59,355 nt of DNA from Flexilinea sp. (GTDB lineage: Bacteria; Chloroflexota; Anaerolineae; Anaerolineales; Anaerolineaceae). The position numbers were made by a program, and so were the translations under genes. Below, one piece after another: positions 41,263-48,894 of this stretch; within the stretch, counting starts at the first letter, position 1, and every line of letters starts with the position of its first letter. The stretch lies in assembly GCA_017432685.1 (NCBI GenBank), contig JAFRIR010000052.1:1-59355 (forward strand). Reading direction: 5' to 3'. Under the pieces are notes generated by a model. It did not search any database and was not told the DNA's origin. It saw only the letters and a program-made list of their open reading frames with translations.

Positions 41263-42682
41263 AAGTATCGCGGAGCGTATCGCCCGGGATTTTGTCCCGC
41301 CGGAGAACCCGGTGACCCCTTCCGTTGAGCCGGAAAACCGTTTCGGTCTCGGCGATCCCGACTGCCCAATCTGTCACGGCACGGGCTTTGTGATAAGGGG
41401 TGGGAATGAGGAACCTGGTTCCGGAACAATGACACCTTGTGAATGCAGAGTCAGAATGTTTGAATTTGACAGGAAAAAGGTTAATGCAAATGTTTCTAAT
41501 ATGCAGGGATATGAGAAAATGACATTTGATTCATTTATTATTCCTTCTGAAGAAAGTAATGAATTTTGGCCGGAAGAACGATTGAAACTGGAAGAGGCTT
41601 TATATGAAGCTAAACATTTTGCTGCGAATCCCAAAAAATGGCTTTTTTATACGGGTATTTATGGTACAGGAAAAACACACTTAGCTGCGGCAATTGCAAA
41701 TTATGCTTTAGAGAATGGGTACAGAATTATTTTTCAACCAGTTCCGGATTTGTTGGATGAGTTACGTTCCAGTTATAACAACAAAAATGATTCTTATGAG
41801 GAAACGATAGAAAGAATAAAATCAATTCCTTTATTGATCCTTGATGATTTAGGAGCTCAAAACACTACGGATTGGGCGGAAGAAAAACTATATCAAATAT
41901 TCAATTATCGGTATGTAAATAAATTGCCTACGGTTATTACCAGTAATGTTGGTTTGTCAAAAATTGATGGAAGAATTGTTTCCCGTCTGGGAGATCGGGA
42001 TCTTACTACGGTTATACACATGAATGTCCCGAGTTATCGTACGAAGCAGAGGATCAATGATTATGAAGACAATATTTCAATATTACATCTCCTGTCTGAT
42101 AAAACATTTGATAATTTTGATCCGCGAAGGAACCTTACAGGTGAAGCCTCCAGACAATTAAATACCGCTGTTGATCGTTGTAAAGAATTCGCAAGAGAGA
42201 CGAAAAACTGGCTTGTTTTAATCGGACCAAGTGGTATTGGAAAGATGCATCTTGCGGCTGCTGTTGGAAATAAATGCAAAAAAGATGGCGATCAACTGTT
42301 CTTTGTTACAGCATCTGATTTATTGGATTATTTAAGGGCCACATACAGCCCGAACAGTACTATTACTTATGATGCTGTATTTGATAAGATTCGTAAATGT
42401 GAGGTCCTTATTCTAAATTATCTGGATACGATGAATGCAACATCCTGGGCTAAGGAAAAAATATACCAGTTATTAAATTATCGATATCAGGCAAAGCTGC
42501 CTACAATGATTACACTTCAAAAACCGTTGAAGGTTGTTGATCAGAATATTCGCAGCCGCCTGGCAGATACAAGCATATGCACTGTGGTCAATATGTTTAG
42601 TGTTCCAATGTATTATTCAGCTCCTGATGAAGATATTGAGAATATGAAAAATGATCGTGGTAAAAACAAATTAGTTAAATAA
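41249..42682 (+). CDS. Helicase loader with two tandem DnaC-like AAA domains, the second degenerate
   Basis: 477 residues from ATG 41249 (AAGGAG ten bases upstream), well above the usual 250-330. A Zn-binding N-terminus (CPICHGTG and a later CEC) precedes AAA domain 1 with an intact GIYGTGKT Walker A and LLILDDLG Walker B. Domain 2 is a recognisable copy (WAEEKLYQIFNYRY versus WAKEKIYQLLNYRY), but its Walker A is GPSGIGKM and its Walker B LILNYLD, so ATPase activity should be lost. Composition changes inside the gene: 67% GC by hand count at 41281-41340 and 25% at 41881-41940. The AAA part looks transferred onto a native N-terminus. Confidence 0.88.
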   Translation: MDPIKSIAERIARDFVPPENPVTPSVEPENRFGLGDPDCPICHGTGFVIRGGNEEPGSGTMTPCECRVRMFEFDRKKVNANVSNMQGYEKMTFDSFIIPSEESNEFWPEERLKLEEALYEAKHFAANPKKWLFYTGIYGTGKTHLAAAIANYALENGYRIIFQPVPDLLDELRSSYNNKNDSYEETIERIKSIPLLILDDLGAQNTTDWAEEKLYQIFNYRYVNKLPTVITSNVGLSKIDGRIVSRLGDRDLTTVIHMNVPSYRTKQRINDYEDNISILHLLSDKTFDNFDPRRNLTGEASRQLNTAVDRCKEFARETKNWLVLIGPSGIGKMHLAAAVGNKCKKDGDQLFFVTASDLLDYLRATYSPNSTITYDAVFDKIRKCEVLILNYLDTMNATSWAKEKIYQLLNYRYQAKLPTMITLQKPLKVVDQNIRSRLADTSICTVVNMFSVPMYYSAPDEDIENMKNDRGKNKLVK

Positions 42683-42721
42683 GTATTCATCAAAGGTGTC
42701 TATTTTTTTTTGAATTAGTAC

Positions 42722-42749
42722 TTGAAAAAATGAAAAAAAGCTGTATAAT
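42722..42749 (+). promoter_or_regulatory. Promoter of the small RNA / DUF3800 unit
   Basis: TTGAAA (42722-42727), 16-nt spacer, TATAAT (42744-42749). Confidence 0.75.
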
Positions 42750-42753
42750 TAAT

Positions 42754-42769
42754 GATATAACGTTATATC
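42754..42769. promoter_or_regulatory. Perfect 16-bp palindrome at the transcription start
   Basis: GATATAACGTTATATC lies where transcription from the upstream promoter should begin, so it could be an operator or a 5' hairpin. Confidence 0.7.
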
Positions 42770-42833
42770 TAATATGGGCTGGTCGTGAGACCCTGGTCCA
42801 ACCTATCAGGCGGGCAAGCTGTCCGCCATTTTT
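42754..42833 (+). ncRNA. Candidate DUF3800-associated structured RNA
   Basis: The short transcript between the promoter and a GC hairpin with U run (GGCGGGC/GTCCGCC, 42809-42815 and 42821-42827, then ATTTTT) would be about 78 nt. It contains a GGTC-GTGA-GACC hairpin with a GNRA loop (42781-42792) and a second GGTC at 42795-42798 that competes for the same GACC. Families of structured RNAs named DUF3800 motifs are known directly upstream of DUF3800 genes; I infer this is one, but cannot assign a subtype. Confidence 0.65.
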
Positions 42834-42848
42834 CGTTAACGATTAATT

Positions 42849-43532
42849 ATGAGCAATCTTAGTATTTTTGTTGATGAATCTGGAGATTTTGGTGTGTATC
42901 AAAAACATTCACCTTATTATATTGTTACGCTTATTCTCCATGATCAAGACAATGATATTTCGGAAAATGTAAGTTTATTGAATCAATCACTCAATGAACT
43001 GGGATATAAATCGGATTTTGTTATTCATACAGAACCCCTTATCAGAAAAAAGGAAGATTTTTCACACCTTTTTCCAAATCAGCGAAGGGGTTTGTTCACA
43101 AAATTATTCGTATTTTTAAAAAAATCAGATGTTGTATACAAAACTTTTTTATTTGATAAGAGAGATTTTGATAAACCATTAAAATTACAAGGCCGTATTG
43201 CGAGAGAAATCTCATTATTTTTCAGGGAAAATTTGGGCTTTTTTCTGTCCTTTGACAATGTAATTCTATACTATGATAACGGACAGCATGAACTGACCCA
43301 AATATTAAATAATGTGCTTGCTACAGAACTTCTGAATTTTGATATTCGTAAAGTCTTACCAAAGGACTATAAGTTGTTCCAAGCTGCGGATCTGATTTGT
43401 ACATTATCTCTTCTGGAAAAAAAGTTAAAAGAGGGTACGCTATCAAAATCAGAAATGCTTATTTTTCATAACGAAAGAGACTTGAAAAGGCAATTTTTGA
43501 TCCCATTGGAGAAGAAACGATTTGTTAAATAA
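42849..43532 (+). CDS. DUF3800 domain protein
   Basis: 227 residues. FVDESGDFG at the N-terminus, ILYYDNGQ in the middle and QAADLICTLSLLEKK near the C-terminus are the DUF3800 landmarks, with acidic residues arranged as in RNase H-like folds. Enzymatic activity is unproven for the family. No ribosome-binding site is visible. It is AT-rich like the loader gene before it, and follows the RNA terminator by 15 bp, so translation may depend on read-through of that RNA. Confidence 0.85.
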   Translation: MSNLSIFVDESGDFGVYQKHSPYYIVTLILHDQDNDISENVSLLNQSLNELGYKSDFVIHTEPLIRKKEDFSHLFPNQRRGLFTKLFVFLKKSDVVYKTFLFDKRDFDKPLKLQGRIAREISLFFRENLGFFLSFDNVILYYDNGQHELTQILNNVLATELLNFDIRKVLPKDYKLFQAADLICTLSLLEKKLKEGTLSKSEMLIFHNERDLKRQFLIPLEKKRFVK

Positions 43533-43586
43533 AAAAAACAAATAAAGTGATTTATATGAATAAATCTTTATAATAAAACTAAAACT

Positions 43587-44684
43587 ATGAAAAATACATA
43601 TATCATTGACTCACATGAAGACCTGGCTTATGAAAGCCTGTACGGAAAGTTTGACTACACGCGCTCTGTTGCGGACAACCGGAAATATTACACGGGCTCG
43701 GAGAAATTCGGCTGTACGATCGGCTGGCCGGAATATCAGAAAGGCCGGGTCGGGATCGTATTCGGGACCATCTTCATGGAACCGCCTGCGAACAGCAATG
43801 CGGACAACAAAAACCGGGAAACGACGTATGAGACGCCGGAAGATTTTCATGCGGCGGTGTGTACCCAGCTGGATTTCTATGACCGGCTCCAGGAAGAACA
43901 TCCCGACCTTTTCCGCCGTATCTTCACTCGCACGGATTATGACGAAATCGTAAGAGACCTTATTGAACAGCCGGAAAGCGAACATCCGGTCGGTCTGGTC
44001 GGGTTGATGGAAGGGTGTGAGTATCTGCGCAGTTTTGATGATCTTGATCTTTACTATGAACGAGGGATTCGTCTGATCGGTCCGGTGTGGGCCGGCGGGC
44101 GCTGGTGCGCGGGGACAAAAAGCACGGTGATGAAGGATGCCCTGACAGACGACGGGAAAACGCTGCTGAGAAAAATGTCCTCTCTGGGGTATGTGCTGGA
44201 TGTTTCCCATATGAAAAATCGCAGCGCAATGGATGCCCTGGATTATTATGATGGTATTGCCGCTGCTTCTCATGTGAACTGCAATGCGCTGCTGCCGGGA
44301 TTCCCGTTTGAACGGCATTTCAATGATGAGACCATCAAAATGCTCATCGAACATAAAGGCGTGATGGGTGTGATTCCCTTCAATTTCTTCCTCATGGCTG
44401 ACTGGGACAGAGAAGGAAAAACGCCGCGCAGCGCTGTCACTCTGGATACGCTTGCGAATCATATCGATCATATCTGTCAGCTTGCGGGCAATTCTCTCAC
44501 GGCAGCCATCGGGTCGGACCTTGACGGAGGGTTTGGCTATCCGGAAATCCCGTATGAGATGAATGATATTTCCGACCTGCAGAAACTGGCAGACATTCTG
44601 GAACGGCGGGGATACAGCGACGAGGATGTTGAGAACATCTTCCATAAAAACTGGCAGCGGATTTTGGAAAGGGCACTGAAATGA
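43587..44684 (+). CDS. Membrane dipeptidase (peptidase M19)
   Basis: 365 residues. The di-zinc site of renal-dipeptidase-type enzymes is visible: SHED at the N-terminus (HxD), GLMEGCEYL (Glu), LDVSHM and AASHVNC (two His), and IGSDLDGGFG (Asp). It hydrolyses dipeptides, including those with D-amino acids at the C-terminus. There is no signal peptide, so it is cytoplasmic. TATAAT at 43569-43574 lies 12 bp before the ATG and no ribosome-binding site is present. Composition returns to GC-rich here. The next gene overlaps its stop by 4 bases. Confidence 0.92.
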   Translation: MKNTYIIDSHEDLAYESLYGKFDYTRSVADNRKYYTGSEKFGCTIGWPEYQKGRVGIVFGTIFMEPPANSNADNKNRETTYETPEDFHAAVCTQLDFYDRLQEEHPDLFRRIFTRTDYDEIVRDLIEQPESEHPVGLVGLMEGCEYLRSFDDLDLYYERGIRLIGPVWAGGRWCAGTKSTVMKDALTDDGKTLLRKMSSLGYVLDVSHMKNRSAMDALDYYDGIAAASHVNCNALLPGFPFERHFNDETIKMLIEHKGVMGVIPFNFFLMADWDREGKTPRSAVTLDTLANHIDHICQLAGNSLTAAIGSDLDGGFGYPEIPYEMNDISDLQKLADILERRGYSDEDVENIFHKNWQRILERALK

Positions 44685-45208
44685 GTGAAAAACAAAACGA
44701 AAAAACAGCTGAAGTGGCTGAGGACGGGAACGTCCCGGTTCTTTATCCGCGGGTACGCATCCAGGCCGGGCTGCTGGGTACCTTTTTTGGTTTTCTGCTG
44801 GTGGTTCTCGGTGCGAAGCCTGAATTCTTCGGGATGGACCGCAGCCCCGTCATCGGGTTTGCCCAGACGGCAACTTTCCTGGTGGGGTTGGGTATCATCA
44901 GCTTCAGCGGATATTTCTGCCTGATGAGCTTTTGGCCGAAAGGGTATACGACCATCACCGCAGATTTTGGCTTGCGCCTGGTGGCAACGGGGTGGTTGGT
45001 CGCTTTCTTCTCCGGTATGGCAGATGTTTTGGGATTCGGGTCTCATCCGCTTACCGGCCTGGTCTTTTTCGGGAAGCTGCAGGCTATGGGCGTTGAGATC
45101 GGTGAGATGATGATCGGTATTGGCCTGGTAATGATGATCATGCCGCCGCATAGCGGGCTGCGTATCAAACCGGAAGAAAGCATCCAGAAAATCGATATGA
45201 ATAATTAA
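44681..45208 (+). CDS. Four-helix membrane protein of unknown function
   Basis: 175 residues. A polar N-terminal 25 residues is followed by about four membrane segments: LLGTFFGFLLVVLGA, FLVGLGIISFSGYFCLM, LVATGWLVAFFSGMADVLG and GEMMIGIGLVMMIMP. No known family recognised. The ATGA overlap with the dipeptidase gene implies co-translation; a link to peptide metabolism is only suggested by that. Confidence 0.7.
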   Translation: MSEKQNEKTAEVAEDGNVPVLYPRVRIQAGLLGTFFGFLLVVLGAKPEFFGMDRSPVIGFAQTATFLVGLGIISFSGYFCLMSFWPKGYTTITADFGLRLVATGWLVAFFSGMADVLGFGSHPLTGLVFFGKLQAMGVEIGEMMIGIGLVMMIMPPHSGLRIKPEESIQKIDMNN

Positions 45209-45213
45209 GGTAA

Positions 45214-45309
45214 CAATTCAGAACGAAGCACAACGAGACTGGTTTTTTGCTGCTGCGAAGCCAGCACAAAAAGACTGTATCGGTGATGCGCACCGTATAT
45301 TCTGAATTG
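45214..45309 (+). repeat. CGAAGC-loop hairpin element, copy 4 (longest)
   Basis: Outermost CAATTCAGAA/TTCTGAATTG (45214-45223, 45300-45309), middle TTTTTG/CAAAAA, inner TGCTG/CAGCA around CGAAGC at 45256-45261, and a side hairpin CGGTG/CACCG. Confidence 0.85.
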
Positions 45310-45376
45310 ATACTAATTAAGAATACGAACTCCTGTCTATTAAATCTCTGATTGAATCTGCTATAAAATTATGAGG

Positions 45377-45407
45377 AAGCTGATGCACATTGTGTCAGCT
45401 TTTTTTA
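45377..45407 (+). terminator. Intrinsic terminator
   Basis: AAGCTGA/TCAGCTT stem with inner CAC/GTG, then a run of T to 45407. Confidence 0.8.
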
Positions 45408-45438
45408 ATTTTTTCGCCTGATCCAAACCTTAAATATT

Positions 45439-45459
45439 GTTGTTTTCTCGTAAAACAAC
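45439..45459. promoter_or_regulatory. Inverted repeat GTTGTTTT/AAAACAAC
   Basis: 8-bp perfect arms with a 5-nt centre, about 130 bp before the response regulator gene; it may be an operator. The rest of 45410-45592 is AT-rich with no gene. Confidence 0.5.
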
Positions 45460-45592
45460 TGAGAATAATTAAGAAATTTTAAGGAACATAATTTTTGGCA
45501 TGCTTATTGCAACTATGACTTATAGCCGAAAGTATGTCGTTTGAGGCTTTGATTCTTAATAAAATTTAAAAAAGCATTTACGGAGTTGAGAG

Positions 45593-46285
45593 TTGGCATC
45601 GACAAAAAAACGAATTATTCTTATCGAAGGAAAGCAAACCGAACATCCTTCTTTTTTCTTCAGTCTTCAAAGCAAAGGCTATGAAGTGGATCTGGCACGC
45701 AATGGAGCAAATGCAATTGCCAAGATGACTGAAAAACCGGCTGATATTGCTGTGTTGGATACCGTTTCTCTTCATACGAGCGGCAAGCAGATCATCAGTT
45801 CACTCAAGAAGAAGTTCCCGGAGCTTCATGTGATCCTCATCGTGGATGATACCTATGACAAAAGCAAACTCTCCTCTGAAGCGGACATTGTTTTGTCCCA
45901 TCCTTTTACGCTGCATAAGCTGATGAACCGCATCAATGTGATCCTTGCTGACAGCGAACGGGAGAGCATTGTAGATGCGGGATCGATCAAATTTGATCCG
46001 GAATTGCAGATCGTTTTTGCGCACGGCAATTCTTTTGCGCTGACGCCTCGGGTTTCCGCACTGCTGGAAATGCTCATTGACAATCAGGGTGAGATCGTTC
46101 CCCGTGAGGACCTGTACCGTGAGGTCTGGAAGACGGATAACGTGGATGACATGCGCACACTGGATGTTCATATCCGCTGGCTTCGGGAGGCCATCGAGGA
46201 AGATCCTAAACGTCCGAAGCTGCTTCAGACCATCCGCGGTAAGGGATACAGACTGCTGATGCCGAACCAGACATTCGTAAGATGA
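45593..46285 (+). CDS. OmpR/PhoB-type winged-helix regulator with atypical receiver domain
   Basis: 230 residues, TTG start after CGGAG. The C-terminal winged helix is standard (LTPRVSALLEMLIDNQGEIV, VWKTDN, LDVHIRWLREAIEED, IRGKGYRLL). The receiver domain is not: the acidic pair after strand 1 is replaced (IILIEGKQTEH), and the conserved Lys before Pro is His (SHPFTLH). An Asp still occurs at the phosphoacceptor strand (AVLDTV). It is therefore likely phosphorylation-independent. The ECF-type gene overlaps its stop (ATGA), and no histidine kinase is adjacent. Confidence 0.85.
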   Translation: MASTKKRIILIEGKQTEHPSFFFSLQSKGYEVDLARNGANAIAKMTEKPADIAVLDTVSLHTSGKQIISSLKKKFPELHVILIVDDTYDKSKLSSEADIVLSHPFTLHKLMNRINVILADSERESIVDAGSIKFDPELQIVFAHGNSFALTPRVSALLEMLIDNQGEIVPREDLYREVWKTDNVDDMRTLDVHIRWLREAIEEDPKRPKLLQTIRGKGYRLLMPNQTFVR

Positions 46286-46827
46286 TCTCTTTTCTGAAAA
46301 AAATCCTTACCATTATTATATTTGCCGGACTATATTATGTACTTGAACGGTTTGTGAAAATCACGACCGCCTTCAGGTACATTCAGTTTTCTTATGCCCA
46401 GCCATTGATGAATTTTGCTTCCGTTGTTTTCGGTCCTGTTATCGGGGCTGCCGCAAGCGGTATCGGTGAATTTTTCGTTTCCGGTTGGAAAGACCCTTCC
46501 TATGACTGGGTTGCCATCGGATGTGCGGTCGTGAACTGCGGGACGATTGGTGTATCCATGGTCCATTCGAACGTCAATGATGGCTTCTTTATGAGAAAAG
46601 ATGTGGTGCGGTTCAATCTTACTCATTTTTTGTCTGGCATGCTCTGCTGGGGCATTATCTATCCGGGATTGAGCGTCCTGCTCATGCATGCGGAGTTTCA
46701 GGCGGCGATGAATTATGGCTTCGGGCGGTTTATCGGGATGGCGATCATGAATTTCGTTTCCGGAACGCTGCTGCTTTCTCTTTATGCCAGAAGCCGGATC
46801 AATGAGGCAAACTTTTACAGGAACTGA
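46282..46827 (+). CDS. ECF transporter S component-like membrane protein
   Basis: 181 residues with about five or six membrane helices. The segment FGPVIGAAASGIGEFFVSGW is typical of S components of energy-coupling factor vitamin transporters, which bind the substrate and share a common ATPase/T module encoded elsewhere. Substrate unknown. No ECF A or T genes are in the window. It is translationally coupled to the regulator upstream, so that regulator probably controls it or senses its substrate. Confidence 0.7.
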   Translation: MISFLKKILTIIIFAGLYYVLERFVKITTAFRYIQFSYAQPLMNFASVVFGPVIGAAASGIGEFFVSGWKDPSYDWVAIGCAVVNCGTIGVSMVHSNVNDGFFMRKDVVRFNLTHFLSGMLCWGIIYPGLSVLLMHAEFQAAMNYGFGRFIGMAIMNFVSGTLLLSLYARSRINEANFYRN

Positions 46828-46833
46828 ATTTCA

Positions 46834-47478
46834 GTGAAATTTGATGCTTTCTTTTTCGATCTTGACGGAACGCTTTACGACGAGAACTGCGGGATGTTGG
46901 ATGCCATCAATCAGCGCATTTGTGAATGGATCCCCCGTGTTGTTTCCCTGCCGCCGGAAGAAATCCCTGCTTTTCGGGATGAAATGTTCCGCCGTTACGG
47001 CGGGACGCTGCCGGGACTGACCGTCGAATACGGGTCAGATTATTATGCATCACTGCGTTATTGCCATGATCTGCGCATTGAAGATTATCTCTCTCCAAAC
47101 CCGCTTTTGCGGGAAAAACTGATGCGGCTGAGCGGACGGAAATACATTTTCACGACAGCTTACCGGTTTTATGCGGTACGGGTGTTGAACGTTCTCGGCA
47201 TTCTGGACTGTTTTGATGGTATCATTGATGCAATTGATGTGTTTCCCGAGCCCAAGCCTGCTCAGAGCGCTTTCAAACGGGCACTGCAGATCACGGCGGA
47301 AGACGACGTCAGCCGCTGTGTGTTTTTGGACGACCAGCCGCGTAATGTGGCGGCAGGACACAAAGCAGGCTTCTTTTCTGTGCAGGTCGGGAAAGAATAT
47401 TTGCCGGACCCGCTCGCGGATGCTTCGATCAGTTCTATCGGTGACTTGCTGACGATTCCGGCATTTCAGGAGGAATGA
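46834..47478 (+). CDS. HAD family hydrolase, pyrimidine 5'-nucleotidase-like
   Basis: 214 residues, GTG start. HAD motifs: FFDLDGTLYD (nucleophile Asp and acid Asp), FTTAY, EPKPAQSAF (Lys) and VFLDDQPRN. The LYDENCGMLDAIN start and cap spacing resemble the SDT1/pyrimidine nucleotidase subgroup, which dephosphorylates nucleotides or small phosphates. Exact substrate unknown. It lies between the ECF gene (6 bp) and the protease gene (8 bp), in one transcript. Confidence 0.85.
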   Translation: MKFDAFFFDLDGTLYDENCGMLDAINQRICEWIPRVVSLPPEEIPAFRDEMFRRYGGTLPGLTVEYGSDYYASLRYCHDLRIEDYLSPNPLLREKLMRLSGRKYIFTTAYRFYAVRVLNVLGILDCFDGIIDAIDVFPEPKPAQSAFKRALQITAEDDVSRCVFLDDQPRNVAAGHKAGFFSVQVGKEYLPDPLADASISSIGDLLTIPAFQEE

Positions 47479-47485
47479 ACCGTTT

Positions 47486-48751
47486 ATGAATATGAAAACT
47501 GTCCGTATCATTGCCGCTGCAGTGATCGTTATTTGTGTGTTTTTCATGGGACTTGGACTTGGTGTCATCGTTGAAAGTATCGGGATCATCAGCCAGAAGG
47601 CGGAGGATCTGCAGGATTATACCCGCAGTTCTGATTTTATGCTGACGGTAGGTGGCGAGAGAACCTCCGGCAGTGAGCGTGTGGAAGCTTTGTTTGAGCC
47701 TTTCTGGGAAAGCTGGGACCTGCTCCACATGTATTTCGTGGACCAGCCGCTGGATGACAATGCTATGATGGAAGGTGCGATCCGCGGGATGATTTCCGCC
47801 CTTGGAGACCAACATACCCGTTATGCTGATCCGGAAGAATATCAGGCGGAGGTGGACTCTTCTGCCGGGAATTATCAGGGTATCGGCGCTTATGTGGATG
47901 TGACCGGTGAGTATGTCAAGATCAATTCCACTATGTCCGGCAGTCCCGCGGAAGAGGCAGGGCTGATGTCCGGCGATCTGGTGATCGCGCTCAACGGTGA
48001 GGACGTGACAGGGAAGGATCCCAACCTGGTGCTTTATGATATTCGTGGTCCGGAGGGCACCGCGGTAACGCTGACCATCAGCCGTGAAGGGACGGATCCC
48101 TTCGATGTAGAGATCGTCCGGCGCAGGATCGAAACCGTTTCAGTCGAAGGGGAAATGCTTGAGAATGGAATTGCCTATGTGTCCATGGAGCAGTTCGGTG
48201 ACAATACGACAAAGGAACTGCGTGATACGCTGGATGGGCTGATGAAGGAAAATCCACAGGGCCTGATTCTTGATCTGCGCAACAATGGCGGCGGCTGGCT
48301 GACCACAGCAATTGAGACGGCCAGCGAATTTTTGCCGCTGAACACTGTGGTGCTCTCCGAAAAGGACGCTGAGGGAACGGAAACAATCTACAAAACCCAG
48401 CGGGGCGGCGGACGTGCACTGGAGGTCCCGATGGTGGTGCTGATCAACGAGAATTCAGCTTCCGCTTCAGAGATCGTCACCGGTGCACTGCGCTGCCATG
48501 ACCGGGCCACGGTCATCGGCAAAACCTCCTACGGAAAAGGCTCCGTACAGATCCAGCCGGAACTGTCGAATGGTGGCGCGGTCTCCGTGACCATTGCCCG
48601 CTGGTACATGCCGGACGGAACGCTGATCCACGGTGTCGGGATCAAACCGGACATCGAAGTTGATTACACGATCGAGGATGCCAACAACGGTGTGGACCCG
48701 CAGCTGGATGCGGCTATTGCTTTCCTTGAAGGAAATCTGCCTCAAAATTGA
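47486..48751 (+). CDS. S41 family C-terminal processing peptidase (CtpA-like)
   Basis: 421 residues. An N-terminal membrane segment (about 7-30) anchors the enzyme outside the cytoplasm. A PDZ domain (about 115-205, with GIGAYVD and GSPAEEAGLMSGDLVIALNGE) precedes the catalytic domain, where the Ser of NENSASASEIV and the Lys of GKTSYGKGSVQ form the Ser-Lys dyad. Such proteases trim or degrade exported proteins from the C-terminus. The ribosome-binding site AGGAGG overlaps the end of the HAD gene. A terminator follows. Confidence 0.93.
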   Translation: MNMKTVRIIAAAVIVICVFFMGLGLGVIVESIGIISQKAEDLQDYTRSSDFMLTVGGERTSGSERVEALFEPFWESWDLLHMYFVDQPLDDNAMMEGAIRGMISALGDQHTRYADPEEYQAEVDSSAGNYQGIGAYVDVTGEYVKINSTMSGSPAEEAGLMSGDLVIALNGEDVTGKDPNLVLYDIRGPEGTAVTLTISREGTDPFDVEIVRRRIETVSVEGEMLENGIAYVSMEQFGDNTTKELRDTLDGLMKENPQGLILDLRNNGGGWLTTAIETASEFLPLNTVVLSEKDAEGTETIYKTQRGGGRALEVPMVVLINENSASASEIVTGALRCHDRATVIGKTSYGKGSVQIQPELSNGGAVSVTIARWYMPDGTLIHGVGIKPDIEVDYTIEDANNGVDPQLDAAIAFLEGNLPQN

Positions 48752-48784
48752 GGTTTCAGATGTAATTTTTCAGCTGATTGTCAC

Positions 48785-48813
48785 AAAAAGTCATGAATTT
48801 TTCATGACTTTTT
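48785..48813. terminator. Symmetric terminator after the S41 protease gene
   Basis: AAAAAGTCATGAA/TTCATGACTTTTT with a TTT centre. Confidence 0.85.
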
Positions 48814-48821
48814 GATTATTG

Positions 48822-48850
48822 TTGGACATTTTTGAAAAAGTGAGTATAAT
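48822..48850 (+). promoter_or_regulatory. Promoter of the S1-domain gene
   Basis: TTGGAC (48822-48827), 17-nt spacer, TATAAT (48845-48850). Confidence 0.8.
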
Positions 48851-48894
48851 TTGAGATTGTGAAAAAATCTTGATTGGAGAATGGTTGTAAAAAC

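Noticed and set aside
42776-42827. tRNA gene
   Set aside because: No T-loop GTTCRA, no cloverleaf arms of correct size and no CCA; the fold fits a short structured RNA with a terminator.
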